A DNA stretch of 64,000 bases from assembly GCA_029936425.1 (NCBI GenBank), contig JAPYSU010000001.1, positions 201,425 to 265,424 on the forward strand, written 5' to 3'. This document shows, piece by piece, positions 26,340 to 34,561 of the stretch (positions are counted from its first letter, which is position 1; each line of letters begins with the position of its first letter). A program made the translations under genes and the position numbers. Under the pieces are notes generated by a model, which saw only the letters and a list, made by a program, of their open reading frames with translations, was not told where the DNA came from and searched no databases. The DNA comes from Litorimonas sp. GTDB taxonomy: Bacteria > Pseudomonadota > Alphaproteobacteria > Caulobacterales > Maricaulaceae.

Positions 26340-26351
26340 TTTGTATTCAAA
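26340..26351. promoter_or_regulatory. candidate operator dyad TTTG-N4-CAAA (site 1)
   Basis: TTTGTATTCAAA, 25 bp upstream of the proC start codon. With site 2 it forms a near-identical 14-bp direct repeat in the proC/proB divergent region. It may bind the neighbouring MarR regulator; that link is inference. Confidence 0.4.
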
Positions 26352-26434
26352 CAAAATATACGTCATTCGCTGTAAATGAAGGGAATTAATTCTTCAAATT
26401 AGGCGTTTGGCGCTGAAATTCACGCACAAAATCA

Positions 26435-26446
26435 TTTGTGTTCAAA
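26435..26446. promoter_or_regulatory. candidate operator dyad TTTG-N4-CAAA (site 2)
   Basis: TTTGTGTTCAAA, 58 bp before the proB TTG start and 95 bp from site 1. It matches site 1 at 11 of 12 positions. Confidence 0.4.
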
Positions 26447-26503
26447 CTATTTCACGCTTTGCGCGCCAAAAATAGGCCGCGCTCTGAAAATAAGGAGGCT
26501 TTT

Positions 26504-27667
26504 TTGCCCATTAGTAAACGTATTGTTGTTAAAGTCGGGTCAAGCCTGTTGGCCAATCCGGACCTTTTAACGCCCCGCTGGGCTTTCATTCAAAGGCTTT
26601 TAGAGGATTTCCGGAAATTACGTGAGCAGGGTTATGACATTATCCTCTGTTCTTCGGGGTCCGTGGCCCTGGGGTTGAAAATGATTGGCGAAACGCCCGA
26701 GACAGCGGGTCTACGTGATAAACAGGCGGCCGCAGCCTGCGGGATGCCGCTTTTGCTGAATGCTTATAAGCAAGTCGGCACAGAATATAGTTTCGATATT
26801 GCACAAGTCCTTGTCACATTGCGCGATATGGAAGAGCGCAAGCGCTTCTTAAATACGAAGAATACAATTGACCGCCTCCTTGATGCAGACGTCATTCCGA
26901 TCGTGAATGAGAATGACTCAATCACAACTGAAGAAATTCGCGTGGGAGACAATGATCGTCTGGCCGCGAAAGTCGCTCAGATGGTGCAGGCCGACCATTT
27001 GGTCATTCTGACCTGTATTGATGGCCTTTACGACAAAAACCCGGAAGAGCCGGGCGCTAAACTTGTCGAGGAAGTTGAAGACGTAAGTCAGTATCTGGCG
27101 GTTACAACCGGAACCAGCGATCTGGGCTCTGGCGGTATGTTGACCAAGATGCAGGCTGCAAATATGGCGCAAAACGCCGGATGTGTTACCCTTATTGCGA
27201 ATGGCGAGCATGAAAGCCCGGTCTCTTCTGTTTTGTTCAATGAACGGAAGCATACACGTTGTCTGGCCCATACAGAGCCCGCCTCGGCCTGGGCGGCCTG
27301 GTTGACTGACCGATTGCAGATGGCCGGGAGCATTGTCATTTCTTCAGATATTGTTGAGGCATTTGACAAAGAAAAGGTCTCTATTCTCCGCGAGCACGTC
27401 AAATCTATTCAAGGTCCTTATGTCAAAGGCGATGTTATTCATATTTACAGCGAGGACGGGGAAGAGATCGCACGAGGTTTGAGCAACTTCTCCTCTGAAG
27501 AGACAATGGTTTTGACCCGGAATATGAATATGCCGCCAGAGCAGCTCTTAGGTTATAAAACCCGCGGGACGATTGTCGGTAAGGATAATCTGGTCCGACT
27601 GGAAGAGCATCATCTTCAATGGGATACGCCGGACGGCGACTCAGTCATTGATGTGACGCAGGAGTAG
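26504..27667 (+). CDS. proB: glutamate 5-kinase
   Basis: ProB phosphorylates glutamate to start proline synthesis. The chosen start is TTG 26504, placed five bases after a strong AAGGAGG; a GTG at 26438 would add 22 poorly conserved residues. This gives 387 residues: the amino acid kinase domain (RIVVKVGSSLLAN, CSSGSVALG, PIVNENDSITTEEIRVGDNDRLAAKVAQ, GTSDLGSGGMLTKMQAA) plus a C-terminal PUA domain (about 275-370), the long form of the enzyme. Known family regulation is proline feedback inhibition. It diverges from proC. Confidence 0.93.
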   Translation: MPISKRIVVKVGSSLLANPDLLTPRWAFIQRLLEDFRKLREQGYDIILCSSGSVALGLKMIGETPETAGLRDKQAAAACGMPLLLNAYKQVGTEYSFDIAQVLVTLRDMEERKRFLNTKNTIDRLLDADVIPIVNENDSITTEEIRVGDNDRLAAKVAQMVQADHLVILTCIDGLYDKNPEEPGAKLVEEVEDVSQYLAVTTGTSDLGSGGMLTKMQAANMAQNAGCVTLIANGEHESPVSSVLFNERKHTRCLAHTEPASAWAAWLTDRLQMAGSIVISSDIVEAFDKEKVSILREHVKSIQGPYVKGDVIHIYSEDGEEIARGLSNFSSEETMVLTRNMNMPPEQLLGYKTRGTIVGKDNLVRLEEHHLQWDTPDGDSVIDVTQE

Positions 27668-27672
27668 TTCTC

Positions 27673-28149
27673 TTAAGCGTCTTTGGTGAGGTCGCCGACT
27701 TCCAGAATTGGTGCCGCGTCGAAATTCTCGGCGTTCATCATATTGGCGAGTCGCTGCAATGACGACAGTAGCAGCGACTGTTCCCAGTTTTCCAGCTGTT
27801 CAAACTGGCGTGTGAAGCTTTCCTGAAGGAGTGGAGGCGCCGCCTTTAAGCGGTTTTGCCCCTTCTCTGTCAGATAAATATTTATCACGCGCCCATCTGC
27901 TTCGCTTTTCTCTCGCCGCACAAATTTAGCTTTTATCAGCCTGTCCACAATAGAGCTGACGGTCGCCTGAGAGAGAAACACCTGTTTGGCAATATCAGAG
28001 GGTTTGCACGGCTCATCCAATGATAAAGTCTGCAGGACAAGGAATTGTGGAGCTGTCAGACCTGCAAGTTTGACTAAGCGTTTGGAGCTCAAATCAATAG
28101 CGCGGGTTATCTGGCGAATAGCGATAAGGAGGTCATTATGTTGAGGCAT
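27673..28149 (-). CDS. MarR-family transcriptional regulator
   Basis: A winged-helix MarR protein. ATG 28149 (158 residues, MPQHNDLLIAIRQI) is preferred because the domain begins there, although no clear ribosome site precedes it; ATG 28230 would add 27 residues and overlap pspF. The core is LTAPQFLVLQTLSLDEPCKPSDIAKQ, the recognition helix SQATVSSIVDRLI, then the wing EKSEADGRVINIYLTEKGQ. It follows pspF on the same strand and is convergent with proB. It may control the proline genes (see the TTTG-N4-CAAA dyads) or its own operon; ligand unknown. Confidence 0.85.
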   Translation of the reverse strand: MPQHNDLLIAIRQITRAIDLSSKRLVKLAGLTAPQFLVLQTLSLDEPCKPSDIAKQVFLSQATVSSIVDRLIKAKFVRREKSEADGRVINIYLTEKGQNRLKAAPPLLQESFTRQFEQLENWEQSLLLSSLQRLANMMNAENFDAAPILEVGDLTKDA

Positions 28150-28213
28150 AGGGTTGAATGTCTTGTTTCGCCCCTCAAAAGCAAGCCTGAAGCACTGTTT
28201 TGATGTGTTCACG

Positions 28214-29233
28214 CTATTTGCGAAGCCCATGCTTTCGTAAAAGCCCTCGGAATTGGTGATAGGTCAAATCGAGATCTTTGGCGGCTTTCCCTTGATGGTG
28301 ATCATTCGCCGTCATGGCTTCGTCAATTAAACGTCTTTCGAAAACCAAAACGCGTTCCTCAAAACTTGCATCAGGGCTTGATTCATGGAGGCTCTTGCTT
28401 TGACGCTCAATTTTTGGACTAACGTTACCATCTATTGGGTTTGATTTTGCCCAATCAGGTCCTGCAAAAGGGTCTAGCTGCAAAGTTGGAATAGGACGGC
28501 TTAAGCTTTCGTCCTTTAGAAAGCTCGCCGCAACGCTGCGCTCAACCACGTTTTTCAATTCGCGCACATTTCCTGGCCACGACTGGCTTTCCATCACGCT
28601 CATGGCTTCCGGCGTAAAGCCAGGAAATCGCTCGGCGCCTAGCTCAAGAGTCATACGCTTGCCAAATAAATCGGAGAGAGGTTGCACATCCTCCGGCCGG
28701 ATTCGCAGGGGCGGCAGGTGAACAACGTCAAACGCCAATCGGTCCAGTAGATCTGACTGAAATGTTCCCTCATGAACGCAATTACGTAAATCCTGGCCGC
28801 TGGCGGACAAGATGCGAACATCCACTTGCTGGCTTTCCGACTCCAGTCCGGCCTCGAACTGTCCATATTCGATGGCCCGCAGCAGTTTTTCCTGAAGCCG
28901 CAAGCCTGTCTGATCTATATTGTCCAGAAAAAGAGTTCCGGTGTCGGCGGCGTAAAAACGGCCATTCGTCTCCTCGCGTCCGTCCAGAAACGACTGGCCG
29001 AACAGCTCTTTGTCCAGCATATCGTCGCTAAAGGCAGCGCAATTGACTCTTATATAGGGCTGTTCCCATCTCGGAGAGAGAAAGTGAAGGCGTGAGGCGA
29101 TCAATTCCTTTCCCGTTCCCCGCTCGCCCATGATCAGAACTGGTTTTTCTAGGGCTGCGGCGTCCGACACTTTATCCAAAAGGGCGTAAAATATAGCCGA
29201 CCGGCCAATAGGTTGCTGAGAAATCGCGCTCAT
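28214..29233 (-). CDS. pspF: PspF-like sigma-54-type activator with abnormal GAFTGA and Walker B
   Basis: A 339-residue enhancer-binding-protein-like AAA+ protein lacking an N-terminal receiver domain, as PspF does, and divergent from the psp operon. Walker A is GERGTGKE (36-43) and the C-terminal Fis-type HTH is LDLTYHQFRGLLRKHGL. Two key features are altered. Where PspF has GAFTGA, this protein reads FGQSFLDGREETNGRF (79-92) and is about three residues shorter. Walker B reads LFLDN (101-105), so the usual Asp-Glu is Asp-Asn. Both positions matter for sigma-54 contact and ATP hydrolysis in the known family. The protein could be a repressor-like or sigma-54-independent derivative. Confidence 0.85.
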   Translation of the reverse strand: MSAISQQPIGRSAIFYALLDKVSDAAALEKPVLIMGERGTGKELIASRLHFLSPRWEQPYIRVNCAAFSDDMLDKELFGQSFLDGREETNGRFYAADTGTLFLDNIDQTGLRLQEKLLRAIEYGQFEAGLESESQQVDVRILSASGQDLRNCVHEGTFQSDLLDRLAFDVVHLPPLRIRPEDVQPLSDLFGKRMTLELGAERFPGFTPEAMSVMESQSWPGNVRELKNVVERSVAASFLKDESLSRPIPTLQLDPFAGPDWAKSNPIDGNVSPKIERQSKSLHESSPDASFEERVLVFERRLIDEAMTANDHHQGKAAKDLDLTYHQFRGLLRKHGLRK

Positions 29234-29461
29234 ACACCTATTATAATAGTAAAATATACTAAATCAATAGACTAAAAAGTAGTATATTAAACTAAATATT
29301 ATCCTAAGCTAAGCTCGGTAAAATAAATTATTCAATTATTTCAATGACTTAAAAATATTCGACAAAGTCTCGCAGACTGTCCATATTATGTGTGTCGGCG
29401 GCATTCATCGTCGCAAACGAAAAACCTCAAACCCGAGGTCAAAACTGAAAGAGAGAGAAAG

Positions 29462-29620
29462 ATGACCTTCCGTACTTTAGACATAGACACAGCTTCTGAG
29501 TCACCAGACGCCGCCATGGCGATGTCTTCTGCCCCCGCCCGTAATAGCCGATCACGCCGTTACAGTGCGGTTATGAGCCACCGCAATATCGGTAGCCGCG
29601 TTGTCGGTTTCGGATTTTAG
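29462..29620 (+). CDS. 52-residue unknown protein leading the psp operon
   Basis: From ATG 29462, preceded by GAGAGAAAG, 52 residues. An acidic/Ala-Met stretch is followed by a basic C-terminal half (RNSRSRRYSAVMSHRNIGSR) ending in VVGFGF. No membrane helix is seen. The 14 bp between its ribosome site and the leader, and its position before the next small gene and pspA, argue that it is a real first cistron. I do not recognise it. Confidence 0.5.
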   Translation: MTFRTLDIDTASESPDAAMAMSSAPARNSRSRRYSAVMSHRNIGSRVVGFGF

Positions 29621-29674
29621 AGCGGCTCTGAAAGAGCCTGCTCATCTGCAACTGCAAACCGAAAGGAATACACA

Positions 29675-29824
29675 ATGAACGACTATAGAACAGACAATTA
29701 TCGTCACGAAGGCGAAAGCTGGCAACGTAAAGGCGCCCGCTTCGTCCGCTACCTGACGAGCCGCAAAGCCGAAACATGGTATTTCTTTATTGCCGGTTTC
29801 ATCATTGCCGCGGTTTTCGCTTAA
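29675..29824 (+). CDS. 49-residue single-pass membrane protein upstream of pspA
   Basis: ATG 29675 with GAAAGGA seven bases upstream; TAA at 29822-29824. The 49 residues split into a polar, basic N-terminal half (NDYRTDNYRHEGESW, RFVRYLTSRK) and one C-terminal membrane helix (WYFFIAGFIIAAVFA). It lies 69 bp before pspA, so it is likely a psp envelope-stress accessory peptide, by context only. Confidence 0.6.
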   Translation: MNDYRTDNYRHEGESWQRKGARFVRYLTSRKAETWYFFIAGFIIAAVFA

Positions 29825-29893
29825 ACCGCAACTTTTAACCCCAACCCCACATTTGGGCCGTCTGGCCCGAGAACTTAGTTTTAGGAGACGAAA

Positions 29894-30595
29894 ATGGGAA
29901 TTTTTTCACGCATGGGTGACATCATCAATTCAAACCTGAATGCGATGATTGACAAAGCCGAAGATCCGGAAAAGATCGCGCGCTTAATCATCCAAGAGAT
30001 GGAAGACACATTAATTGAGGTACGCACAGACGCCGCTCGTAACATTGCCGAGCGCAAGGAGCTTTCCCGCAAAGCCGAGGAATATTCCTCCCGCGCTAAT
30101 GAATGGGAAGCCAAGGCTGAGCTTGCTTTGTCTAAAGACCGCGAAGATCTGGCTAGAGGAGCGCTGAGTGCCAAACAGCAAGCCGAAGCCATGGCCGAAG
30201 TTGTCAAGAAAGAGATGAAAATCCTCGACGAAGCCGTAGATAAGGCAGACTCTGATCTGTCCAAACTTCAGACCAAGCTGGATGAAGCCAAGGCAAAACA
30301 TAAAGCGCTGCTGATGCGCGGAAATGTAGCCCGCGGCCAAATCAAGATGCGCACTGTCTTGAAAGACTCCAAAGTCGAAGACGCGCTCGCTCGCTATCAG
30401 CGGATGGAACGCAAGGTCGATGATTTGGAAGCTCAGGTCGAGAGTTACGATCTTGGCGCAGGGCAATCTTTGGAAAGCCAGTTTGCCGAACTTGAAGCCA
30501 ATGACGCCGTTGAAGATGAGCTTTCAGCTCTGAAAGAACGCCTCGGCGGCAAAAAAGCGGCCAATAAAGAGACAAAAAACAAAAAGGCGAGTTAA
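29894..30595 (+). CDS. pspA: phage shock protein A
   Basis: A 233-residue PspA/IM30 coiled-coil protein, ESCRT-III-like, that binds stressed inner membrane and in model systems inhibits PspF. The start MGIFSRMGDIINSNLNAMID is the typical amphipathic helix, with EDPEKIARLIIQEMEDTL close behind and a conserved RGQIKMRT segment near 150. It has a Lys-rich tail (KKAANKETKNKKAS). Strong GGAGACGAAA sits upstream of ATG 29894. Confidence 0.95.
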   Translation: MGIFSRMGDIINSNLNAMIDKAEDPEKIARLIIQEMEDTLIEVRTDAARNIAERKELSRKAEEYSSRANEWEAKAELALSKDREDLARGALSAKQQAEAMAEVVKKEMKILDEAVDKADSDLSKLQTKLDEAKAKHKALLMRGNVARGQIKMRTVLKDSKVEDALARYQRMERKVDDLEAQVESYDLGAGQSLESQFAELEANDAVEDELSALKERLGGKKAANKETKNKKAS

Positions 30596-30612
30596 GTCTA
30601 GCTTGCCCTAGC

Positions 30613-30673
30613 GTCCGGGCGGTGGATATACGCTCATTCCCTTCGAACTGGTGAGCCTTCGCGCCGCCCGGAC
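30613..30673 (+). other. intercistronic hairpin between pspA and pspB
   Basis: GTCCGGGCGG (30613-30622) pairs perfectly with CCGCCCGGAC (30664-30673), and GCTCA/TGAGC pair inside. There is no T-run, so it may protect or process the mRNA (uneven PspA to PspB/C levels) rather than terminate transcription. Confidence 0.6.
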
Positions 30674-30699
30674 ATCACACGAGTAGAGAGAGAAACACA

Positions 30700-30936
30700 A
30701 TGGAGGATGAATTGGCCCTTTTAATTCCAATTATCGCTATCCTCATGCCGGTCTTCATTATCTGGACTGTCATGTATTTTAAGCATCAGGACAAAAAGCT
30801 TCACCATATGAGCGGCGATGAGATCGCCGAGCTGGAGCAAATGTCCAAAGTCGCAGATATTCTAGATCAACGCGTCGCCGTTTTGGAGCGCATTCTGGAT
30901 GATGAAGTGCCAAACTGGAGAGAGAAAAATGACTAA
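30700..30936 (+). CDS. pspB: phage shock protein B
   Basis: A 78-residue PspB with one N-terminal membrane helix (about 4-25, LLIPIIAILMPVFIIWTVMYF) and a cytosolic coiled part ending LDDEVPNWREKND, the family hallmark region. With PspC it senses envelope stress and releases PspF from PspA in model systems. GAGAGAGAAA precedes ATG 30700. Its last 8 bp overlap pspC. Confidence 0.92.
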   Translation: MEDELALLIPIIAILMPVFIIWTVMYFKHQDKKLHHMSGDEIAELEQMSKVADILDQRVAVLERILDDEVPNWREKND

Positions 30937-31384
30937 GCGGTCTCATGATTATAAAAATGGTTGGGAGAATTACGAAGCCGGATTTAACAATAACGGACCC
31001 AACACGTTTAGGCGACTTCGCCGGAATAAAATAGACGGCGTCTTTGGCGGTGTCTGTTCCGGTATTGGGGATTATTTCGGACTGGACCATACGATTGTCC
31101 GGGTTCTGTTTGTCCTCTCTGTCATATTCCTGCAACTCCCTTTGCTGGTCTATATTTTGCTCTGGATATTTATCCCAAAAGACGTTCGCGCGCCCTATCA
31201 GCGTGAGTACCGCCAGACGCGCCGGGCTTACAGAGAGTCGCCATCGGCTCCGGTTCGGACGACAACATTTAAGGATGTGAGATCTAAGTTCAGATCTCTG
31301 GAAGAACGGATGCAGGATTTGGAAAAATCCATCACATCCAAAGAGTGGAAACTGCGCCGCGACTTTCGCGACCTGGAATCCTAG
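30929..31384 (+). CDS. pspC: phage shock protein C (PspC domain)
   Basis: ATG 30929, overlapping the pspB stop by 8 bp, gives 151 residues. It has a cytosolic N terminus, the PspC domain FRRLRRNKIDGVFGGVCSGI, DYFGLDHTIVRVLFVL, one long hydrophobic stretch (about 50-75) and a C-terminal charged coiled coil (RSKFRSLEERMQDLEKSI). It is the stress-sensing partner of PspB. Confidence 0.92.
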   Translation: MTKRSHDYKNGWENYEAGFNNNGPNTFRRLRRNKIDGVFGGVCSGIGDYFGLDHTIVRVLFVLSVIFLQLPLLVYILLWIFIPKDVRAPYQREYRQTRRAYRESPSAPVRTTTFKDVRSKFRSLEERMQDLEKSITSKEWKLRRDFRDLES

Positions 31385-31417
31385 ACGCTAACTGCTTGAC
31401 CCAAGGAGGACATGGTC

Positions 31418-31636
31418 ATGATTAAAACGACACTCGCAATTACCGCATTACTGGCGACAGGCACGACCCTACCGCCGGTCCAGGAAATACAGCCGGTCAG
31501 AGGCGCAACCCTCTCGGTTTCACAATTTAACTTGGATTGGGGCAAGGACGGATTGCAGGCCACACTGGCAGAGACATCTGATTTTGCTCTGACGCTGAAA
31601 CTTCGCGGTGACCACGCCGTTACCCTTAAATTCTAA
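31418..31636 (+). CDS. small exported protein of the psp operon
   Basis: From ATG 31418, eight bases after AAGGAGGA (ATG 31412 is too close), 72 residues. The start MIKTTLAITALLATGTTLP is a short export signal; the rest (ATLSVSQFNLDWGKDG, LTLKLRGDHAVTLKF) is a beta-rich tail. Unknown family. It ends at a strong terminator, so the pspABC unit closes here. Confidence 0.6.
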   Translation: MIKTTLAITALLATGTTLPPVQEIQPVRGATLSVSQFNLDWGKDGLQATLAETSDFALTLKLRGDHAVTLKF

Positions 31637-31639
31637 AAA

Positions 31640-31667
31640 CGGGCTTTTAGAGCCCGCTTTTTTTTAG
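31640..31667 (+). terminator. Rho-independent terminator after the psp unit
   Basis: CGGGCT (31640-31645) pairs with AGCCCG (31651-31656) through a TTTAG loop, followed by CTTTTTTTT. It lies 4 bp beyond the stop of the small exported protein. Confidence 0.9.
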
Positions 31668-31685
31668 CCAGTTAAAGAGAACATC

Positions 31686-32750
31686 ATGCCTATTTTCGCT
31701 CATAAAAATTTTATCGCATCCACGCTATTATCGCTACCGCTCCTCATGCCGAGCTCGGCAGGAGCCGACGAGAAGCCTGAAGTTTTAATAGAGGATTTCG
31801 TTGGAACAATTATCTGGTCAAACGGGGGGCAACAGGCCGAAATAACAAATCGAAAAAAAGCATCTAGCGTCGATGCTTCAAATGAAGGAAACGGCCTTAT
31901 AATTAATGGCGGCGTTCGCTCCCCCGACGGTGATAAATGCCAAGGATATGGCGGATCGTATAATTTTAGCTTTTTCGGGAATAAAGAGAAAAAGGGAGTA
32001 TTCGGAGGATATGAAGATCTGGAAGATTACCCCACTCTGACTTTATCTCTTCCTGTGGACGTCTCACTTAAACTTCGTAATTCGATCGTCTTTAGCCAAG
32101 GTACACCTGACATTTACTCAGCCGATTTGTCTCTGATACACTGCGGTGCGATAAATCTTGGTCGTCTGAGCGGAGATATGGATGTGGAAGGCCGCGGCGC
32201 GGCAGACTTAACTTTTACTGGTTCACGGAACTTGAGCAGTCAGATGTCTGGCTCCGGCGATATAAAGGCAGAGTCCGTAAAATATCTTAAAGCAGAAAGT
32301 AATGGCTCCGGCGATTTAGCGATCGGGGAAACCGAAAATGCGGATGTTCGAACCTCCGGTTCTGGTGACGTCGAAATAAAAACTATTTCAGGTTCTGCCA
32401 TAATTGAAACCTCAGGTTCCGGGGATTATGAAATTGGTTCGATTGCTGGCTCTTTAGATTATCGCAGTTCCGGCTCGGGCGATCTGGAGCTGAAGAGAAT
32501 TGGCGGCGAGGGGACAAACCGCGTGGGTCTGAAGAGCGCGGGAAGCGGCGATATTTACATAGGGAGCGGTGAAATTACTAATCTTTATGTCGATGTCTCA
32601 GGTTCTGCGGATGCAGAAATAAATGCCATTGTCCGGGACGCTGTGGCCAAGGCCTCAGGGTCAGCCGATATTTATTTTGACACTGTAAACGGGTCGCTCG
32701 AAAAAACGACATCAGGATCATCTGATATAGAAGTAGATCATAGGAATTAG
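31686..32750 (+). CDS. GIN-domain (DUF2807) exported beta-helix protein
   Basis: A 354-residue protein with an N-terminal export signal (about 8-26, ending SSAGA). The rest is a repeated parallel-beta-helix pattern with SGSGD or SGSAD turns every 18-25 residues (about 190-350), characteristic of the GIN head domain. PspC and DUF2807-type domains also co-occur in Gram-positive stress modules, so an envelope-adhesion or stress role is plausible. It stands after the psp terminator, so it may be read separately. Convergent with mnmC, sharing 4 bp at the 3' end. Confidence 0.8.
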   Translation: MPIFAHKNFIASTLLSLPLLMPSSAGADEKPEVLIEDFVGTIIWSNGGQQAEITNRKKASSVDASNEGNGLIINGGVRSPDGDKCQGYGGSYNFSFFGNKEKKGVFGGYEDLEDYPTLTLSLPVDVSLKLRNSIVFSQGTPDIYSADLSLIHCGAINLGRLSGDMDVEGRGAADLTFTGSRNLSSQMSGSGDIKAESVKYLKAESNGSGDLAIGETENADVRTSGSGDVEIKTISGSAIIETSGSGDYEIGSIAGSLDYRSSGSGDLELKRIGGEGTNRVGLKSAGSGDIYIGSGEITNLYVDVSGSADAEINAIVRDAVAKASGSADIYFDTVNGSLEKTTSGSSDIEVDHRN

Positions 32751-34441
32751 GAAAACAGCCGACTGGCAGAAAACTTCTGCCAGACCTCTTTTTCTATAGG
32801 TAAGGGATCCCCTAAATATTTTGAAATTATGGCTTCTGCCAAAAGCGGCGCGAAGACAAAGCCCCGCGATCCCAAACCCGTTAGAACCTGAATATCATTT
32901 TGGGTTTTTCCGATGGCAGGCAAAGTATCAGGCGTCGTAACGCGCACGCTGGCCCGCGAAGACTTATCTGAAGGCGTAGGTTTAAGTCCGATATAGGTCT
33001 CGTATAGATCCAGATTTTTCTGGTCATCTTCTGGCCTCAAATCAAATGGATTCTCGCCAGGGGTCAAACGGTCATGTGTTGCGCCAATCAGAATTTTATC
33101 TCTGACCGGTAGAGCGTAACCGCCATAACTTACTGTTTCGCTGAATGCTTTCTCATCTTCAGCCCAACTTAATTGCCCTCGTGAAAACCGAAGCGGCCAA
33201 TCCGGCAATAAAGTCCGAATGCCATATCCAGCCGCGAGAAAGACAGGAGAGCTGATGTTAGACAGGTTTTCTAATTTTTGAGTCTCATAATCCGCTTGAT
33301 CGAGAACAGATTGTCTATGCGCTAAAGGATCAATTGCGAGAGCTTGGCCCAGAAAAAGGGCATGATTTTTAGCTGCTTCCATATGAGTTTTTGGCAAGGG
33401 CTGTTGAGACAGCAACTTCTTATGCCGTTCAATTTCAGATTCATTTTTTGCGAGGTGAGTAATGCCGTATGAAAGGCTGTAGTCCTTGTAAAATTCAAGC
33501 GCATATAGATAGCTGCTGAGGAAGAAACGGCTTTCAGGTCGGTCCTGTAGGTCAAAGCGGGGTTTGATCAGGGCAGCCGCATTCCCGCTCGCGGCAATAT
33601 GATCCGGATCTTCAATGACTTTCGGCACAATGCCCCGCCGCAGAAAAGCCCGCGCCAAAGAAAGCCCGCCTATGCCCGCACCGATAATCGTCGGTTGGTT
33701 TTTCATATCGTATTTGAAGTATTTCGCCGTTCCAGCATGGCGGGCTTCTAATCGATGGCGTTTTCGTCCAAATCCGTCCTTCCGTTCAACGTCAAATCCG
33801 GCCTCCGTTAAGGCGCGGCGCACAGATCCGGCAACAGTGAACGTTGCCATCCGCGCCCCCGGCGCAGATAAATCTGCCACCTTTTTCATGACTTCAGAGG
33901 ACCACATTTCGGGGTTTTTGGAGGGACTAAAACCGTCAAGAAACCAGGCATTGGCGCGAAAATTTGCGCTCTCTAAAGCGGGCAAAATGTCGTCATGGAT
34001 GAGAGTCAGAGTCACATTTCCGAAATGCAGACGGTGGAGTCCTTTGATCCTGTCAGGCCAGGCCTTCAAGAGTGCTTTCGCCTTGGTAGAAAGCTCAGGC
34101 CAGGCTGAAAGGGCTTTCTCGAGTTGAGATGTGTCGAGAGGAAATTTTTCGACAGATATAAAATGAAGATGTGCGTTATCTGGTTTGTTTTTTTCCCACA
34201 TTTGCCATGTTGCGAGGAAGTTGAGCCCGGAGCCAAACCCTAATTCGCCGATGACAAAGCGTTCCGTCTTGTGCCAGCCTTCTGGCAAGCCGCATCCACC
34301 TAGAAATACGGCGCGGGTTTCTTCCAGTCCGCCATCTGTCGAAAAATAAATATCCCCGAATTCAGCCGCTGCAGGCGTTCCCGGGCGGCTCCAATCCAGA
34401 CGGGCAGGGGGGCAAAGAGTAAGGGGGCGAGGCGCGGGCAT
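32747..34441 (-). CDS. mnmC: bifunctional tRNA mnm5s2U34 modification enzyme MnmC
   Basis: From ATG 34441, 564 residues. The N-terminal methyltransferase domain (MnmC2, about 30-235) has ETRAVFLGG, ELGFGSGLNFLATW and AWFLDGFSPSKNPEMW. The C-terminal FAD oxidoreductase domain (MnmC1, from about 245) has PTIIGAGIGGLSLARAFL and a C-terminal VLTGLGSRGFVFAPLLAE. Together they convert cmnm5U to mnm5U at the wobble base of several tRNAs. An upstream GTG at 34459 is possible but less likely. Confidence 0.92.
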   Translation of the reverse strand: MPAPRPLTLCPPARLDWSRPGTPAAAEFGDIYFSTDGGLEETRAVFLGGCGLPEGWHKTERFVIGELGFGSGLNFLATWQMWEKNKPDNAHLHFISVEKFPLDTSQLEKALSAWPELSTKAKALLKAWPDRIKGLHRLHFGNVTLTLIHDDILPALESANFRANAWFLDGFSPSKNPEMWSSEVMKKVADLSAPGARMATFTVAGSVRRALTEAGFDVERKDGFGRKRHRLEARHAGTAKYFKYDMKNQPTIIGAGIGGLSLARAFLRRGIVPKVIEDPDHIAASGNAAALIKPRFDLQDRPESRFFLSSYLYALEFYKDYSLSYGITHLAKNESEIERHKKLLSQQPLPKTHMEAAKNHALFLGQALAIDPLAHRQSVLDQADYETQKLENLSNISSPVFLAAGYGIRTLLPDWPLRFSRGQLSWAEDEKAFSETVSYGGYALPVRDKILIGATHDRLTPGENPFDLRPEDDQKNLDLYETYIGLKPTPSDKSSRASVRVTTPDTLPAIGKTQNDIQVLTGLGSRGFVFAPLLAEAIISKYLGDPLPIEKEVWQKFSASRLFS

Positions 34442-34504
34442 ATATTCACATAACCTCACAGAGGAGTTATGTCATCAGATCCATAGAGATTAGAATGAGC
34501 CAAT

Positions 34505-34537
34505 AAAAACCCCGTCCTGATGGGGCAGAACGGGGAT
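34505..34537 (-). terminator. Rho-independent terminator (minus strand)
   Basis: Read on the minus strand, ATCCCCGT and ACGGGGTT flank a TCTGCCCCATCAGG loop, followed by TTTTTA. It serves the lipoprotein gene at 34562-35026. Confidence 0.8.
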
Positions 34538-34561
34538 AGGTACTTTGAAAGCTATGCTGGC

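Noticed and set aside
29234..29461. sigma-54 promoter (TGGCAC-N5-TTGC) before the psp operon
   Set aside because: No matching spacing or sequence was found by eye in the region.
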